The position numbers were made by a program, and so were the translations under genes. Source: Acrocarpospora corrugata (GTDB lineage Bacteria > Actinomycetota > Actinomycetes > Streptosporangiales > Streptosporangiaceae). From it: a DNA stretch of 64,000 bases. The DNA is taken from positions 34,552 through 98,551 of the forward strand of contig NZ_BLAD01000068.1 of NCBI RefSeq assembly GCF_009687845.1. Direction: 5' to 3'. Positions 34,232-43,657 of this stretch are shown piece by piece. The stretch's first letter is position 1. Each line of letters begins with the position of its first letter. Under the pieces are notes generated by a model. The model was not told the origin of the DNA. It was given only the letters and a program-made list of their open reading frames with translations, and did not search any database.

Positions 34232-34806
34232 AGATCTTCGAGCAGGAGATCCAGCAACGAGCTGAGACCTCGTACAACCGGTGGCGGAGGTCGTTCCTGC
34301 GGTGGCTTGACCTTCTCGCTGGAGGGTTGGCGCTGCACCGTCTACATCTGCGCACCGATCCCGAAGAGATGATCGACCGCGACGGTTACGCCCGTATTCG
34401 ATCCCGAACCCGCGATGGCCTCGTCGTCGGGGGCATCGGCTCCGACTGGTATCCCAACAGCCGGGCGTACCTTCTGCTCAACCCAGCGGAAGATCTCTTC
34501 CGTTGGAGCTATGGAGAGCCGGCTCTCTCCTTCCTTAAGTACGCGCCGCAGGCGTGGTCGGAGACCGTCTATGCGCCGATGAAGAGCAGAGTTACCGAGA
34601 TCATCGTGCGCGAGAACCTATCGGACGGAGTCGTCATCCGAGACCTCGGGCGGACACGCGGCATGCCTGCCGAAGAGGCGGCGGAGTTCGTGGCAGGGCG
34701 GCTTTCGCTGGACTTCCGCGACGGGCAAGCCAGGGCGCGGGCACCGTTCGCGCAAGCCAACCCCATAGGGTTCGGCCTGGGATACACGGCGACGAATAGC
34801 TACTAG
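34228..34806 (+). CDS. Hypothetical protein coupled to the Fic remnant
   Basis: About 192 residues from GTG 34228, which overlaps the stop of the Fic frame as GTGA; GTG 34222 is an alternative. The N-terminus is basic and helical (KIFEQEIQQRAETSYNRWRRSF). The middle is mixed (IRSRTRDGLVVGGIGSDW, YLLLNPAEDLFRWSYGEP) and there is no known motif. The gap-free arrangement suggests it belonged to the Fic gene's operon, perhaps as partner or regulator. No family was recognised. Confidence 0.55.
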   Translation: MKIFEQEIQQRAETSYNRWRRSFLRWLDLLAGGLALHRLHLRTDPEEMIDRDGYARIRSRTRDGLVVGGIGSDWYPNSRAYLLLNPAEDLFRWSYGEPALSFLKYAPQAWSETVYAPMKSRVTEIIVRENLSDGVVIRDLGRTRGMPAEEAAEFVAGRLSLDFRDGQARARAPFAQANPIGFGLGYTATNSY

Positions 34807-34914
34807 CGGCTGCCCAGCCCGCCCGCCATACCTCCGCCCGTAGCTCGTCGATCCGTTCGATCACCTCGGTGGGCGTCCCCGTCGCACTTGAGGCCTGCTG
34901 GCGAGTTGAAACGC

Positions 34915-35697
34915 TCAGCGGCCACGCCGCTCATCTTCGAGCATGTCAAGGTACCTATCGACGGCGGCCCGCTCAAGGTCATCCTCGATCATGCCGATGA
35001 GAGACAATGCCCGCCTCTCCAACTCGTCGGGATCGATGAGGCCGAACGCGAGATCGCTTCCAGCGGAGATCACCAGCCGACCGTTCGGAAGCTTCTGCAG
35101 TGACCGGGACCTCGCGCCAGGGACAGCATCGCCATCGTCAAAGTCAGCGTCGTCGAGGTGTTCGAGCGTGTTCCGTACATTCGCCAGCACGACGTCGGGA
35201 ACCGGGGCACTCCCACCTCGCACTTTCACGAGGCGACGGTTCCACCGTTCCAACTGGTAGGCAGCCCATACCAGGGTGTGCTCCTCGGCCCAGAGCTCCC
35301 GGAAATTCCTATCCAGGTCTTCCTGAGTGGGGCTCCACTCTTCCAGCCGCTCATAGTTGCGGCCATCGCGGTGGAACTTTGTGCGTATGGTCCGCAGTCG
35401 GTCGACCTGCTGGAGTACCGCTTCGCCCCATGTTCGGACGAAGTGCACGCAGTGACGCTCAAGCTCGTGCGGGTCGGTGGTCATGTGATCTTCTCTCGAT
35501 GAGGACGCACGATCGCTGTTCACGCGCGCTAGCAGGTCAGACGCTGGGCCAGGCCCTGTCTCAGGGTCGAGCCCCATTATCTGGCGGGCGCGCCGTAGGA
35601 AGGCTTCCTGTTCACCGTCGGGCGGCTCGAGGTCGATGTAATGCTGGTTGTAGTCACTGCCGGCGTGGCGCCCCTCGGGGTGGAACGGGGCGTCCAC
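34915..35697 (-). CDS. Hypothetical soluble protein
   Basis: The 260-residue, charged, mostly helical protein has no motif that names it. The first about 70 residues (PPDGEQEAFLRRARQIMGL) may precede the true start, because an internal ATG opens at MTTDPHELERHCVHFVRTW. The remainder includes LVWAAYQLERWNRRLVKVRGG and an acidic C-terminal helix (DPDELERRALSLIGMIEDDLERAAVD). It looks like a cytoplasmic accessory protein of unknown function, reading toward the Fic remnant. Confidence 0.6.
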   Translation of the reverse strand: MDAPFHPEGRHAGSDYNQHYIDLEPPDGEQEAFLRRARQIMGLDPETGPGPASDLLARVNSDRASSSREDHMTTDPHELERHCVHFVRTWGEAVLQQVDRLRTIRTKFHRDGRNYERLEEWSPTQEDLDRNFRELWAEEHTLVWAAYQLERWNRRLVKVRGGSAPVPDVVLANVRNTLEHLDDADFDDGDAVPGARSRSLQKLPNGRLVISAGSDLAFGLIDPDELERRALSLIGMIEDDLERAAVDRYLDMLEDERRGR

Positions 35698-36104
35698 GTT
35701 CCGTCGTACGAAAGCGTCGTGGAGTTCGGCGAGTTCACGCGGGCGTGCAACGCGCTCCTGCGACGGACGCCCGGCCGACCAGCCCGGTGCTGCTGGTCGT
35801 TAACATGCTGAGCGTGGTTGCTGTTCCAGGTGGGAGAGGGGCTCGGGGCGAGCGGCCTGGCCGCCGCCGCTCAGGGGCCTGGTGGCCCGCCCCGCCCGGA
35901 AGACACTGTTTGGCGAATTGATCACTGGGACAGGCTGCGGGGTCCCTTCGGAAGGAGCGGGGCGTTTCTGTGTGTCGGCAAGGCTGATGTCATCAGATAT
36001 ACGCACGGGATTGAGTCGCCTTTCAGGTGACCGCCGGCGTATCTGGCAATTTGATAGCTGCTCGAATCGGTCGGATAACAGCTCGAGGTACGTGTTCGGG
36101 GACT
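35698..36104. other. No supported gene
   Basis: Frames here are short, overlap on both strands and show no family resemblance. The part around 35985-36080 is lower in GC. It separates the hypothetical at 34915-35697 from a truncated oxidoreductase and may contain a deletion junction. Confidence 0.35.
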
Positions 36105-36542
36105 TCAAAGGATGAAATTGCGATGAAGCTCGGCGGGTACGTCCAGGCCGGCCGCTATCACCGTCTCGCTCGTCTTCGCGGCTGAGAAAAGGTCGGATAT
36201 CAATGGGGCCGGGATGGTGCCAAGCCTGACGTCCAGTGTGGCGGCTTCCTTGGCCAGCACGGCCGGGTGTCGGAAGTCGTTGGCGAATACCAGGGAGCCC
36301 ACGCGGAGCGTTGTCGTGACGCAGGCTGCCGCGGTCAGCGCAGCGATCGGGGAGAAGCGGGGTCCGCCGAGGTGATCGGAGATGAGGAGGGTGCTGTATC
36401 CGTCGCCCTCAAGGCGTCTGGCCTTGTCGGTCCATTCCTTTCCGGACTCGGCCATGCGGAGGACGGCACCGAAGCGAAATCTCCGTGGCATCGTTCGTCG
36501 TGCTCCGGCTGAGCAGCCGGCGTCGGACGTGGGCCCGTTCAA
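36105..36542 (-). pseudogene. Truncated F420-dependent LLM-class oxidoreductase
   Basis: The N-terminus is a clear luciferase-like monooxygenase of the actinobacterial F420 group: RRFRFGAVLRMAESGKEW, YSTLLISDHLGG, TTTLRVGSLVFANDFRHP and EAATLDV. The family then continues with a glycine-rich SGGRxxxGxGAGW block for a total of about 290 residues. Here the sequence becomes unrelated after EAATLDV and stops at about 145. Most of the barrel is missing, so activity is not expected. ATG 36542 overlaps the upstream peptidase stop by 4 bp, so it is still in that operon. Confidence 0.7.
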
Positions 36543-38287
36543 GACGCGGTGGGTTCGTTTAGGAACGCCAGTTCCGCGGCCAGCGCCTCCACGATGGTTG
36601 TCTGCTTTCCCAAGCCGTGGCCCTCGTCCTTGAAGATCACAAGGGGATGAGGGGTCTTTAGCTCTGCCGAGAGGCGGATGGTCTCCTCAACGGGGGTGAC
36701 GGGGTCGGCCTCGCCATGAAGGAGCAGCACCGGCTTGGTGATCTCTGTTGGGTCGGCGGCGTCGCCGGTCAGGAGGTCGGAGTGGTGGGCTTGGAACTTG
36801 GGTGCCGTTCGTTGCCAGGTCGCGGGGTCGATAATCGGGCTTCTTGCGATGGCGGCGGTGAATACGTCGGTGAGCTGCAAGGCCCGGAGGGCCGTGTAGC
36901 CTCCGGCGCTGGCGCCCCAGATGACGGTTCTGGAGGAATCGGCGATGCCTTCATGTGCGAGGTGCAGCGCGATGTCGGCGCAGTCGTGTGGGTCGAGGGT
37001 TCCCCATTGGCCGAGGAGGGCTTGGCGGTAGGCGCGGCCGTAGCCGGTGCTGCCTCGGTAGTCGACCTCCGCGACGCAGTAACCGCGGCTGACGAAGAAC
37101 TGGGTGTGCAGGTCGAGGCGCAGTGGGGCGCAACTGGTCGGGCCCGGGTGTGCTTTGACGATCAGCGGCAGTTCACCACCTGCGGCAGGTTGGTGGACTA
37201 GCGCGTTCAACGGGGAGCCGTCGCGCGAAATGATCGTCCAGGCTTGCGGTTCGGTCGCGTCGTCCCATCGGTGAACAGCGGTCAGGGCTTCACACATACC
37301 GGACTCGATATCGATCAGGTGGACCGCGGGCAGCTGTTTCGGGTTCGCCCCGATCACGGCGAGGCGCATGGGGTTCCCCGCGATATAGGGCTTGATCGAG
37401 GTGAACGGGATGTCGGGGCAGGGGCGGGTTCTGCCCTCCTGGAGAAGGCGCAGGACGGTGCGACCGCCCCTCTGGGCCAGTACCGCGATCGTGCCTGGAT
37501 TCAGGAAAGTGTAGGTCCGGTATCCGAATTCCCAGAGGGCGACGGCGTGTTCCTCCTCGCCCTGGAGGACCGGTACAGCGGCCCCGCCTCGCCAGGAGCA
37601 TAGGTTCCACCAGCCGTCTCGGTCGGTGACGAAGTGCAGGACGCCGCTGGGGCTCCACTCAGGTTGGAAGATCGACTCTTCCGTGCCTCCGGCTAGGTAC
37701 TGCGGCGCTCCGAGAGTTCCGTCAGTGCGCAGGTCTGCGCGGTACAGGAAGGTGCCGTCCCAAGGCATCTGGGGTGCGTTCCAGCAGATCCATGTGAGCG
37801 TCCGGCCGTCGGGGCTGGATCTTGGGAAGGCGTAGAAGTCCCAACCGGACGCGATCACTTCCACCGGGCCTGATCCGTCCGCAGGGACGGACACCAGCTC
37901 GTTCACCGTGTCGATCCCGGCACGTCGTTCCCGGACGCAGACGACGCGGTCGCGTACCAGCTGGAGGTCGGCGTAGCGGTCCGCTGGTTCGGTCGCGGGA
38001 GTGATCGGCGTTTCGGTGCCGTCGCGGCCGAGGCAGATGACACGCTGGGTTTGCGCGTCGCAGAACCAGACTTCGCCGCTGACCGCGATATAGGCACCGC
38101 CACCGTACTCGTGAACGTAGGAGGCGACCCCGACGCGGACGACTCGCACACCTTCCTCGGGCGTCCAGTGGACGAGGACGTCGCCTTCTTGACGTCCTTC
38201 GATCCAGTACAGGTCGTCGCCGTCCTGCTGAAGGGCGTCATAAGAGACCGATCGGCGCGCCACGATCTCAGCGGGCAACGGGGTCAT
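36539..38287 (-). CDS. Prolyl oligopeptidase-family (S9) serine peptidase
   Basis: The 582-residue protein has an N-terminal beta-propeller-like region and a C-terminal alpha/beta-hydrolase. The catalytic triad is visible: Ser in WGASAGGYTAL, Asp in LHGEADPVTP and His in KDEGHGLG. YRGSTGYGRAYRQALLGQWG is the conserved S9 block before the nucleophile. There is no signal peptide, so it acts in the cytoplasm on short peptides or acylated compounds. It overlaps the XRE regulator gene by 4 bp. Because the unit diverges from a biosynthetic-type operon, a role in trimming or releasing a peptide product is possible but unproven. Confidence 0.87.
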   Translation of the reverse strand: MTPLPAEIVARRSVSYDALQQDGDDLYWIEGRQEGDVLVHWTPEEGVRVVRVGVASYVHEYGGGAYIAVSGEVWFCDAQTQRVICLGRDGTETPITPATEPADRYADLQLVRDRVVCVRERRAGIDTVNELVSVPADGSGPVEVIASGWDFYAFPRSSPDGRTLTWICWNAPQMPWDGTFLYRADLRTDGTLGAPQYLAGGTEESIFQPEWSPSGVLHFVTDRDGWWNLCSWRGGAAVPVLQGEEEHAVALWEFGYRTYTFLNPGTIAVLAQRGGRTVLRLLQEGRTRPCPDIPFTSIKPYIAGNPMRLAVIGANPKQLPAVHLIDIESGMCEALTAVHRWDDATEPQAWTIISRDGSPLNALVHQPAAGGELPLIVKAHPGPTSCAPLRLDLHTQFFVSRGYCVAEVDYRGSTGYGRAYRQALLGQWGTLDPHDCADIALHLAHEGIADSSRTVIWGASAGGYTALRALQLTDVFTAAIARSPIIDPATWQRTAPKFQAHHSDLLTGDAADPTEITKPVLLLHGEADPVTPVEETIRLSAELKTPHPLVIFKDEGHGLGKQTTIVEALAAELAFLNEPTAS

Positions 38288-39594
38288 GCTGCTCCCCTCG
38301 TGAGCGCGCGTGCCTGTTCGTCGAGCTTCGCGACCATCGAAGCGTGCCCTGCGCCCTCAAGACGATTCCTGAGCCGGCCGACACGCCGCAGCCCCGAGGA
38401 GAAGCCGACGCGGGCGAACACCTCAAGCGCCCGTGTCGCCGCGTCCAAGCATTCCTCCGGTTCACCCGCGAGGAGCCTGGATTCGGCGAGCCCCATGGTC
38501 AGTTGCGCACCCTTCCGTTCCCTGCCCGCGCCGATGGTGGCCAGACCGTCCGTGAAGGCGGACGCCGCCCTGGCCGCGTCGCCCAGGCGCAGATAGCTCT
38601 GGCCCATGAACCCGGCAAGTGAGGTCTGGTCGAAGTCGTACATCCACGGTTCCTTACCCCGCGCGGCGTCGAGGTGGCATTGCGCGCGGTCGAGAAGGGC
38701 CGGGACTTCGGCCTGGTGGTCGGGTTCGAGCGCTTTGGCGCTTGCCGAGACCGCGCACAACCATGATCTCGTGAGAAGCGACGTCGAGGCCGATGCCTGC
38801 GCCAATGCCTCGCTCGCGTAGCCGATCGCCTGGACGCCGAGACCGTTCGCCTCGTGGGTCAGGGCCCGATAGCCGGAGACGTAGCTCCGGAGTCCGGGAT
38901 CGACCGTCGTGGAAAGCAGTTCGCTCGCGAGCCCGTACAAGTTGCTCATCTTGTGGTGGTCGCCGAGATCGAACCAGAGCCACGCGGAGAATCCCGCGGC
39001 TTCTCCCGCGAGAGCCACGAGGCGTTCTTTCCGCCCGTTCGGCTGCGGCGCCGTCAGCAACGACATGATCACGCCGAGGTGGGCTTCAACGACCACAGCC
39101 ATCTGGGCGGACGGCAGGACGCCGTACAGTTTCCGCTGCCGGTCGGTGATGTCCTCCAGCTCCTGGATGGTGGTCGCGGAGACGGTCGAGGGCCGCAACG
39201 CGCCCTCACGCAGCCGGGCCCAGGGGTCCTCGGTCGCTTCCGGACGGACATCGTGCCGTCGAGCGACGATCGCGCTGTGCCGGGCGGCGGCCTGCTCGGT
39301 GACGACCGTGGGGAACAGCCCGAGCAACTGGCCGCCTGCGGCCAGCACACGATCGCACTCGGCCACCACCGGCTCTGAGGGGGCCACCTCGCCACGTTCT
39401 ACCGCGCCCAGGTGCTGCCAGGAACTGCCGGTCAGCTCACCGAGCCGCATCAACGTCAGATTGCGCTCGATCCGTAGACGCCGCAGCTCAGCCCCCAAGC
39501 GCCCCCGCGCGGTGGTAGGGGGCGGCAGCGCTTTGGTGGGGCGTCCTCTACGCCGTGGGGGCGGGGCCATTTTCCGCTCGCTTTCGGGCGGCAT
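38284..39594 (-). CDS. XRE-family regulator with TPR-like C-terminus
   Basis: Residues about 30-90 form a helix-turn-helix (LGAELRRLRIERNLTLMRLGELTG..W..LGAVERGE), preceded by a basic Pro-rich tail. Residues 150-430 are helical repeats (for example YSYVSGYRALTHEANGLG-like and TSLAGFMGQSYLRLGDAARA) as in actinobacterial pathway regulators. It is divergent from the radical SAM operon across only 78 bp, so it probably controls that operon and its own S9 peptidase unit. Confidence 0.85.
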   Translation of the reverse strand: MPPESERKMAPPPRRRGRPTKALPPPTTARGRLGAELRRLRIERNLTLMRLGELTGSSWQHLGAVERGEVAPSEPVVAECDRVLAAGGQLLGLFPTVVTEQAAARHSAIVARRHDVRPEATEDPWARLREGALRPSTVSATTIQELEDITDRQRKLYGVLPSAQMAVVVEAHLGVIMSLLTAPQPNGRKERLVALAGEAAGFSAWLWFDLGDHHKMSNLYGLASELLSTTVDPGLRSYVSGYRALTHEANGLGVQAIGYASEALAQASASTSLLTRSWLCAVSASAKALEPDHQAEVPALLDRAQCHLDAARGKEPWMYDFDQTSLAGFMGQSYLRLGDAARAASAFTDGLATIGAGRERKGAQLTMGLAESRLLAGEPEECLDAATRALEVFARVGFSSGLRRVGRLRNRLEGAGHASMVAKLDEQARALTRGAA

Positions 39595-39672
39595 TTACTC
39601 GTCGTTGCGAGCAAATCAGGCCGAGGGGTGTGCTGTCACCCGGATCGCTCATGCAAATTCACGGAGGTGAAT
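39595..39672. promoter_or_regulatory. Divergent promoter region, XRE regulator / radical SAM operon
   Basis: Seventy-eight bases separate the two divergent starts. ACGGAGGTGA (39661-39670) is a strong ribosome-binding site for the radical SAM gene at 39673. Both promoters and the likely regulator site must fit in the remaining about 65 bp. Confidence 0.5.
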
Positions 39673-40569
39673 ATGCGCATCTCGGCCATGACGTCGTCCC
39701 CGGCACCGTGGGAGTGGGAGTTCGACTGGCACCTGACGAACCGGTGCAACTTCTTCTGCGAATACTGCCACCCGCAGATCCGGTACGTCCTCAACAAGAA
39801 GGACCTGAACGAGCCATCCCCCGAACTGGTGGTGCGGCGGTTCAACGAGACCGGGCGGACGTGCCTGGTGCACATGTCGGGAGGCGAGCCTTTCCTGTTC
39901 CCCGGGTTCGTGGAGCTGTGCGCGGGCCTCACCGAACGGCACCACATCAGCATCAACACCAACCTCGCCTCCGACGACGTCGCGGCGTTTGTCCGGAGCG
40001 TCGATCCCGGCAGGACCGTGAAGATCGTCGCGGCGCTGCACGTGCCGGAGCGGGAGCGCCTGGGCCTGGACCTGAGCTCCTTCGCCGCCAACTACCACCT
40101 GCTTCGGGAACGGGGCTTCGACGTAGACGCCCTATACGTCCTGTACCCGCCGCTGCTTTCTCGGCTCGCCGGAGACCTCGATCTGCTCCACGAGCTCGGG
40201 GTGGAGCACATCCGGGCCAAGGTGTTCAAGGGCGTCTACGAGGGCCGCCGGTATCCGGAGGCGTACACCGAAGACGAGCGAAAGATGATCCTCGCCAACT
40301 CCGGGGACTACGTGTTCAACAAGCCGTATCTGGACGGGATGCTCTCGTTCCGCGGCCGGCCCTGCACGGCTGGGATGAGCTCGTTCAAGGTCACCGTGAC
40401 CGGCGAGGTCCGGCGCTGCGCGTCGGTTCCGACGAGCTACGGGAACTTCTACGACGGAACCTTCGCCCCGGCCGACAAGCCCGAGCCCTGCCCTGCTAAG
40501 CGGATCCTCGTCATGTCGCAGTGCATGGCCTACGTGATCGGCTCCGAGTCGGTGAAGGCGGGAGCATGA
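39673..40569 (+). CDS. Radical SAM enzyme with C-terminal cysteines
   Basis: The 298-residue protein has the radical SAM motif CNFFCEYC (Cys 25, 29, 32) and the SAM-binding MSGGEPFLF. Four more cysteines in the last 80 residues (RGRPCTAG, VRRCAS, EPCPAKR, MSQCMAY) suggest an auxiliary iron-sulfur cluster of SPASM/Twitch type. Such enzymes modify peptides or small molecules. The ATG at 39673 has a strong ribosome site. It is first in a six-gene operon with 4-bp overlaps; no precursor peptide was found directly beside it, so the substrate is unknown. Confidence 0.87.
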   Translation: MRISAMTSSPAPWEWEFDWHLTNRCNFFCEYCHPQIRYVLNKKDLNEPSPELVVRRFNETGRTCLVHMSGGEPFLFPGFVELCAGLTERHHISINTNLASDDVAAFVRSVDPGRTVKIVAALHVPERERLGLDLSSFAANYHLLRERGFDVDALYVLYPPLLSRLAGDLDLLHELGVEHIRAKVFKGVYEGRRYPEAYTEDERKMILANSGDYVFNKPYLDGMLSFRGRPCTAGMSSFKVTVTGEVRRCASVPTSYGNFYDGTFAPADKPEPCPAKRILVMSQCMAYVIGSESVKAGA

Positions 40570-41755
40570 AGATCCTCTTCAGCGCGCTCGGCGCGGCGCA
40601 GGCCGGGTTCGACTGTGCGGAACGCAAGGGCATCGGTCACCCCGACACGCTCGCCGACCTGATCGCCGACACGTTCTCGCGCGAATACTCGCGATGGTGC
40701 CTGAAGGAGTTCGGCGTCATCCCGAACCACTGGGTCGACAAGGTCACCCTGGTCGGCGCGGCCTCCCATGTGGCATTCGGGTCGTTCACGATCGCCCGTC
40801 CTGTCCAGTGCCATCTCATCGGGAAGATCACGGAGCAGGTCGGTGACCGGCCGATTCCCCTGATGGAGTTGTTCGAGCAGGCGACGCTGCACGTCATGGC
40901 CGAGGCGCTCGGCGGGACGTCCATCTGGCCACACCTGCTGCTGTTCATCGCCAGCACCTCGGGCACCGCCGTTGACCATGACGCGCGGTTCTACGCGCCG
41001 GGCGGTCCGGAGGATCTGCGGAAGGTGCTGCGGTCGGAGACGGTGGCCAACGACACGGTGATCTGCACGGGCAGCTCGGGCCCTGGGCCGGCCGGACGGC
41101 TCGCGATCTGGCTCGAAGAGCACATCCGGCACATCGCTCCCGCTCAGATCGGGACGGACGTGAAGACGCTCGTCGTCCGCCAGGGCGACCGGTACGACGT
41201 GACGGCCGCCGTACCCGTGCACCCCGAAACCGTCCAGTCGTGGCGGGAATACGCCGATCTCATCGACGCCTTCCGCGACCGTCTGAAATCGGACCTGGCC
41301 GCGCGCTGCGACGCCGAACTCCACCTGAACACCAAGGACCGGGCAGAGCGCGGCTATCTCGCCCCGTTCGGGACGGCCCTCGGCAAGGGTGACTGCGGTG
41401 TCGTCGGACGAGGGAACAGGGCCTACGGGGTGATCGAGCCGCTGCGGCCGGCCGGATGCGAAGCGCCCGCGGGTAAAACCCGCTCCACCACGGCGGGAAG
41501 ATCTACAGCGCTCTGGCTTGCCGCGCCGCACAGGCGTTGGAGGCCAAGAGCGGCAGCCCGGCCGAGGTGACCATCGTCGCCCGCAACGGTGAACCGCTGG
41601 AAGACCCGGCCTTCCTCCACATCGCGCTCCTCGACGACGCCGACCGAACCGCGGCTGAGGAGATCGTTCGCGAAATCCTCGCGGGTGCGAGTGAGTTCGT
41701 GTCCGACTTCCTGGCGGTGGACCCGGTCGACCGCTTCCGAACGGGGGCGCTGTGA
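40566..41755 (+). pseudogene. Archaeal-type methionine adenosyltransferase with one frameshift
   Basis: The protein opens with AERKGIGHPDTLADLIAD and includes GDCGVVGRGNRAYGVIEPLRP, both hallmarks of the archaeal-type S-adenosylmethionine synthetase. That family is unrelated to the bacterial MetK. Near 41470 the run GGTAAAACCCG lacks one base compared with the expected GKNPLHHGGK. After restoring the frame the protein continues HHGGKIYSALACRAAQALEAK to a stop at 41755 that overlaps the next gene. Everything else is intact, so it is a recent mutation or a sequencing error. It would supply SAM locally to the radical SAM enzyme and methyltransferases of the operon. Confidence 0.8.
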
Positions 41756-42390
41756 CGCTGTCCCAGGTACACGAGGAACACCTGGCCACGTTGCGGAGCC
41801 TGCCCGTGGAGATCGACGAGCAGGGCATGAAGGTGGGCGACACGTACGTGATGTTCTTCGCCGAGGCCGAGTTGATGAGCCTGCATGCCAACGCGCTGCT
41901 CGGGGGCATGTCCGGCGCGCACGTTCTGGAAGTCGGACTCGGGCTCGGCGTGTTCGCCCAGCAGGCCGCCGCTCACCGGCCGGCGTCCTACACAGCGATC
42001 GAGCCGCACAGCCAGGTCGCCTCCATGACCCGCCGCCGAGTGCTGCGCGAGGTGTGCGACCAGGTGACGGTCTACCTACAGCCGTGGCAGCTCGTCCCGC
42101 CGCCCCAGGCCGAGTTCGACGCCATCATGTACGACACCTGGCCGCCGGACGGCCTCGCGGATCGCGACTTCGAGACGTTCGTCCGACGCTTCGCGATCCC
42201 GGGGCTGAAGCCGGGCGGGCGGTTCAGTTTCTTCTCCTCCGGGCCGGTGCTGTCGGCGGCGAGGGCGGAGATCATGGCCAAGTGCTTCACGAGGTGGGAG
42301 CAGTACCGCTACACCATGCCCGAACACCTGAGACCTCCCGCGTGGACCAAGCCCACTCGCGAGTTCGTCGTTCCGGTGGCCATCCGATGA
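41752..42390 (+). CDS. GAMT/RMT2-like class I methyltransferase
   Basis: The 212-residue protein has the SAM-binding motif I HVLEVGLGLGVF, motif II YTAIEPHSQV and FDAIMYDTWPP. This spacing and the acidic DTWPP loop recall guanidinoacetate and arginine N-methyltransferases, so a guanidino or amidino nitrogen is a reasonable acceptor. GTG 41752 overlaps the preceding stop (GTGA), and the stop overlaps the PhyH start. The specific substrate is unknown. Confidence 0.8.
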   Translation: MTLSQVHEEHLATLRSLPVEIDEQGMKVGDTYVMFFAEAELMSLHANALLGGMSGAHVLEVGLGLGVFAQQAAAHRPASYTAIEPHSQVASMTRRRVLREVCDQVTVYLQPWQLVPPPQAEFDAIMYDTWPPDGLADRDFETFVRRFAIPGLKPGGRFSFFSSGPVLSAARAEIMAKCFTRWEQYRYTMPEHLRPPAWTKPTREFVVPVAIR

Positions 42391-43061
42391 CGCCCGATCA
42401 GGTGCGGCTCTTCCGCCTCGACGGATTCACGGTGCTGCCCACGGGCGTCCTCCCGGATGCGCTTGCCCGGATGCGGATCGACGCGCAACGGTTCCTCGAC
42501 ACCTCCGGCCCCGACGACCCGGCGGCGACCTGCTGGAGGCTCCCCTCCGGAGAGACCTATCTACTGAAGATCAAGTCGGTTATCCGGAGATCGCCCGCCG
42601 CACAGAAGATCGCAGGGGAGGTTCAGCCGCAGGTCGAGCGACTCCTCGGAACCCCCGCCCGGCTGATGGACGACAAGATCACCTACAAGCAGCGGGTCCC
42701 GTGGGAGCCCCCCGACCGTGTTCTTGACGAGGAGATTCGCAAGCACACCGACGCCGCCTACTACCACCAGCGCGGCTTCGGCGACCCGATCATCACGGTC
42801 GCCGTGTGCCTGGACGACTGCACCGCCGAATCGGGAGCGGTCCGAGTGTGGCCCGGTACCCACCGCCGGGACGTCCCGCACCTCCAGACACAGCTCCAGG
42901 GGCCGGTAGTCCCCGATGAGGCCGCGCCGGACGACTCCGCGATGATCCTGGAGGCACCCGCCGGATCGGTCCTGGCATGGGACGCACGCCTGGTGCACTC
43001 GAGCAGAGCCAACCGGTCGGGGCACTTGCGCCGCCTCCTCATCCTGGGATACGCCCGATGA
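42387..43061 (+). CDS. Phytanoyl-CoA dioxygenase-family Fe(II)/2-oxoglutarate hydroxylase
   Basis: The 224-residue protein starts MTPDQVRLFRLDGFTVLP, a typical PhyH opening. The iron ligands are HTD in RKHTDAAYYHQ and the distal His in ARLVHSSRANRSG, with the following Arg for 2-oxoglutarate. WPGTHRRD is the conserved mid-motif. Bacterial members hydroxylate amino acids or natural-product intermediates. ATG 42387 and the stop at 43061 each overlap a neighbour by 4 bp, so it is a core operon member. Confidence 0.88.
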   Translation: MTPDQVRLFRLDGFTVLPTGVLPDALARMRIDAQRFLDTSGPDDPAATCWRLPSGETYLLKIKSVIRRSPAAQKIAGEVQPQVERLLGTPARLMDDKITYKQRVPWEPPDRVLDEEIRKHTDAAYYHQRGFGDPIITVAVCLDDCTAESGAVRVWPGTHRRDVPHLQTQLQGPVVPDEAAPDDSAMILEAPAGSVLAWDARLVHSSRANRSGHLRRLLILGYAR

Positions 43062-43657
43062 TCCCCTACACACAGCCGCCTCCGTTTCACGCCCAATGGG
43101 GTGAGGATCGCTGGCTGGCCGAACACGCGAACCTTCCCGAGCGAGGCGTCTTCGTCGATGTCGGCGCTGGAGACGGAGTCCGAGGAAGCAACACCCTGTA
43201 CTGGGAACGGCGTGGCTGGACGGGGCTGTGCGTTGATGCCGACCCTCGTAACCAGCAGTCGCTCGCCGGCCGGACGTGCAGGACGGCGAGCTGTGCGGTC
43301 GCATCGCAACCCGGACCCCGGACGTTCTCGATGTACGGGCCTCGGCCCTCCCTGTCCGGCCTGGCCGTTGCCGGGCCGGACTACCGGCCGATCACCGTCG
43401 AGTGCCGTCCGCTCGCCGCGCTGCTCGCCGACGCCGGCATTGGGAAGATCGACCTGCTGAGCATCGACGTCGAAGGGACCGAACTCGATGTCTGGGACTC
43501 CTTCGATCACCACCGGCACCACTCGCGGATCGTCATCATCGAGTACAGCGAAGAGCAGCGGGGTCGTAACGCGGCCGAGATCAAGCGTCATCTCGGCCCC
43601 CGGTACGAGCAGATCCACCGAACACCCTCGAACCTGATCCTGAGGAGCCGCGAATGA
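43058..43657 (+). CDS. FkbM-family methyltransferase
   Basis: This 199-residue protein shows the FkbM layout: FHAQWGEDRWL at the start, GVFVDVGAGDG (motif I), GLCVDADP, and KIDLLSIDVEGTELDV. FkbM enzymes O-methylate sugars, polyketides and other metabolites. A second methyltransferase in the same operon makes two methylation steps likely. It overlaps both neighbours by 4 bp. Confidence 0.88.
   Translation: MIPYTQPPPFHAQWGEDRWLAEHANLPERGVFVDVGAGDGVRGSNTLYWERRGWTGLCVDADPRNQQSLAGRTCRTASCAVASQPGPRTFSMYGPRPSLSGLAVAGPDYRPITVECRPLAALLADAGIGKIDLLSIDVEGTELDVWDSFDHHRHHSRIVIIEYSEEQRGRNAAEIKRHLGPRYEQIHRTPSNLILRSRE

Noticed and set aside
41440..41490. Programmed -1 frameshift in the methionine adenosyltransferase
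   Set aside because: The GGTAAAACCC run lacks a fitting slippery heptamer for the needed shift and no stimulatory hairpin was evident; a lost base is simpler.
40530..41909. 459-codon minus-strand frame opposite the methionine adenosyltransferase
   Set aside because: Antisense open frame caused by high GC; it has no motifs, while the plus strand has strong family blocks.
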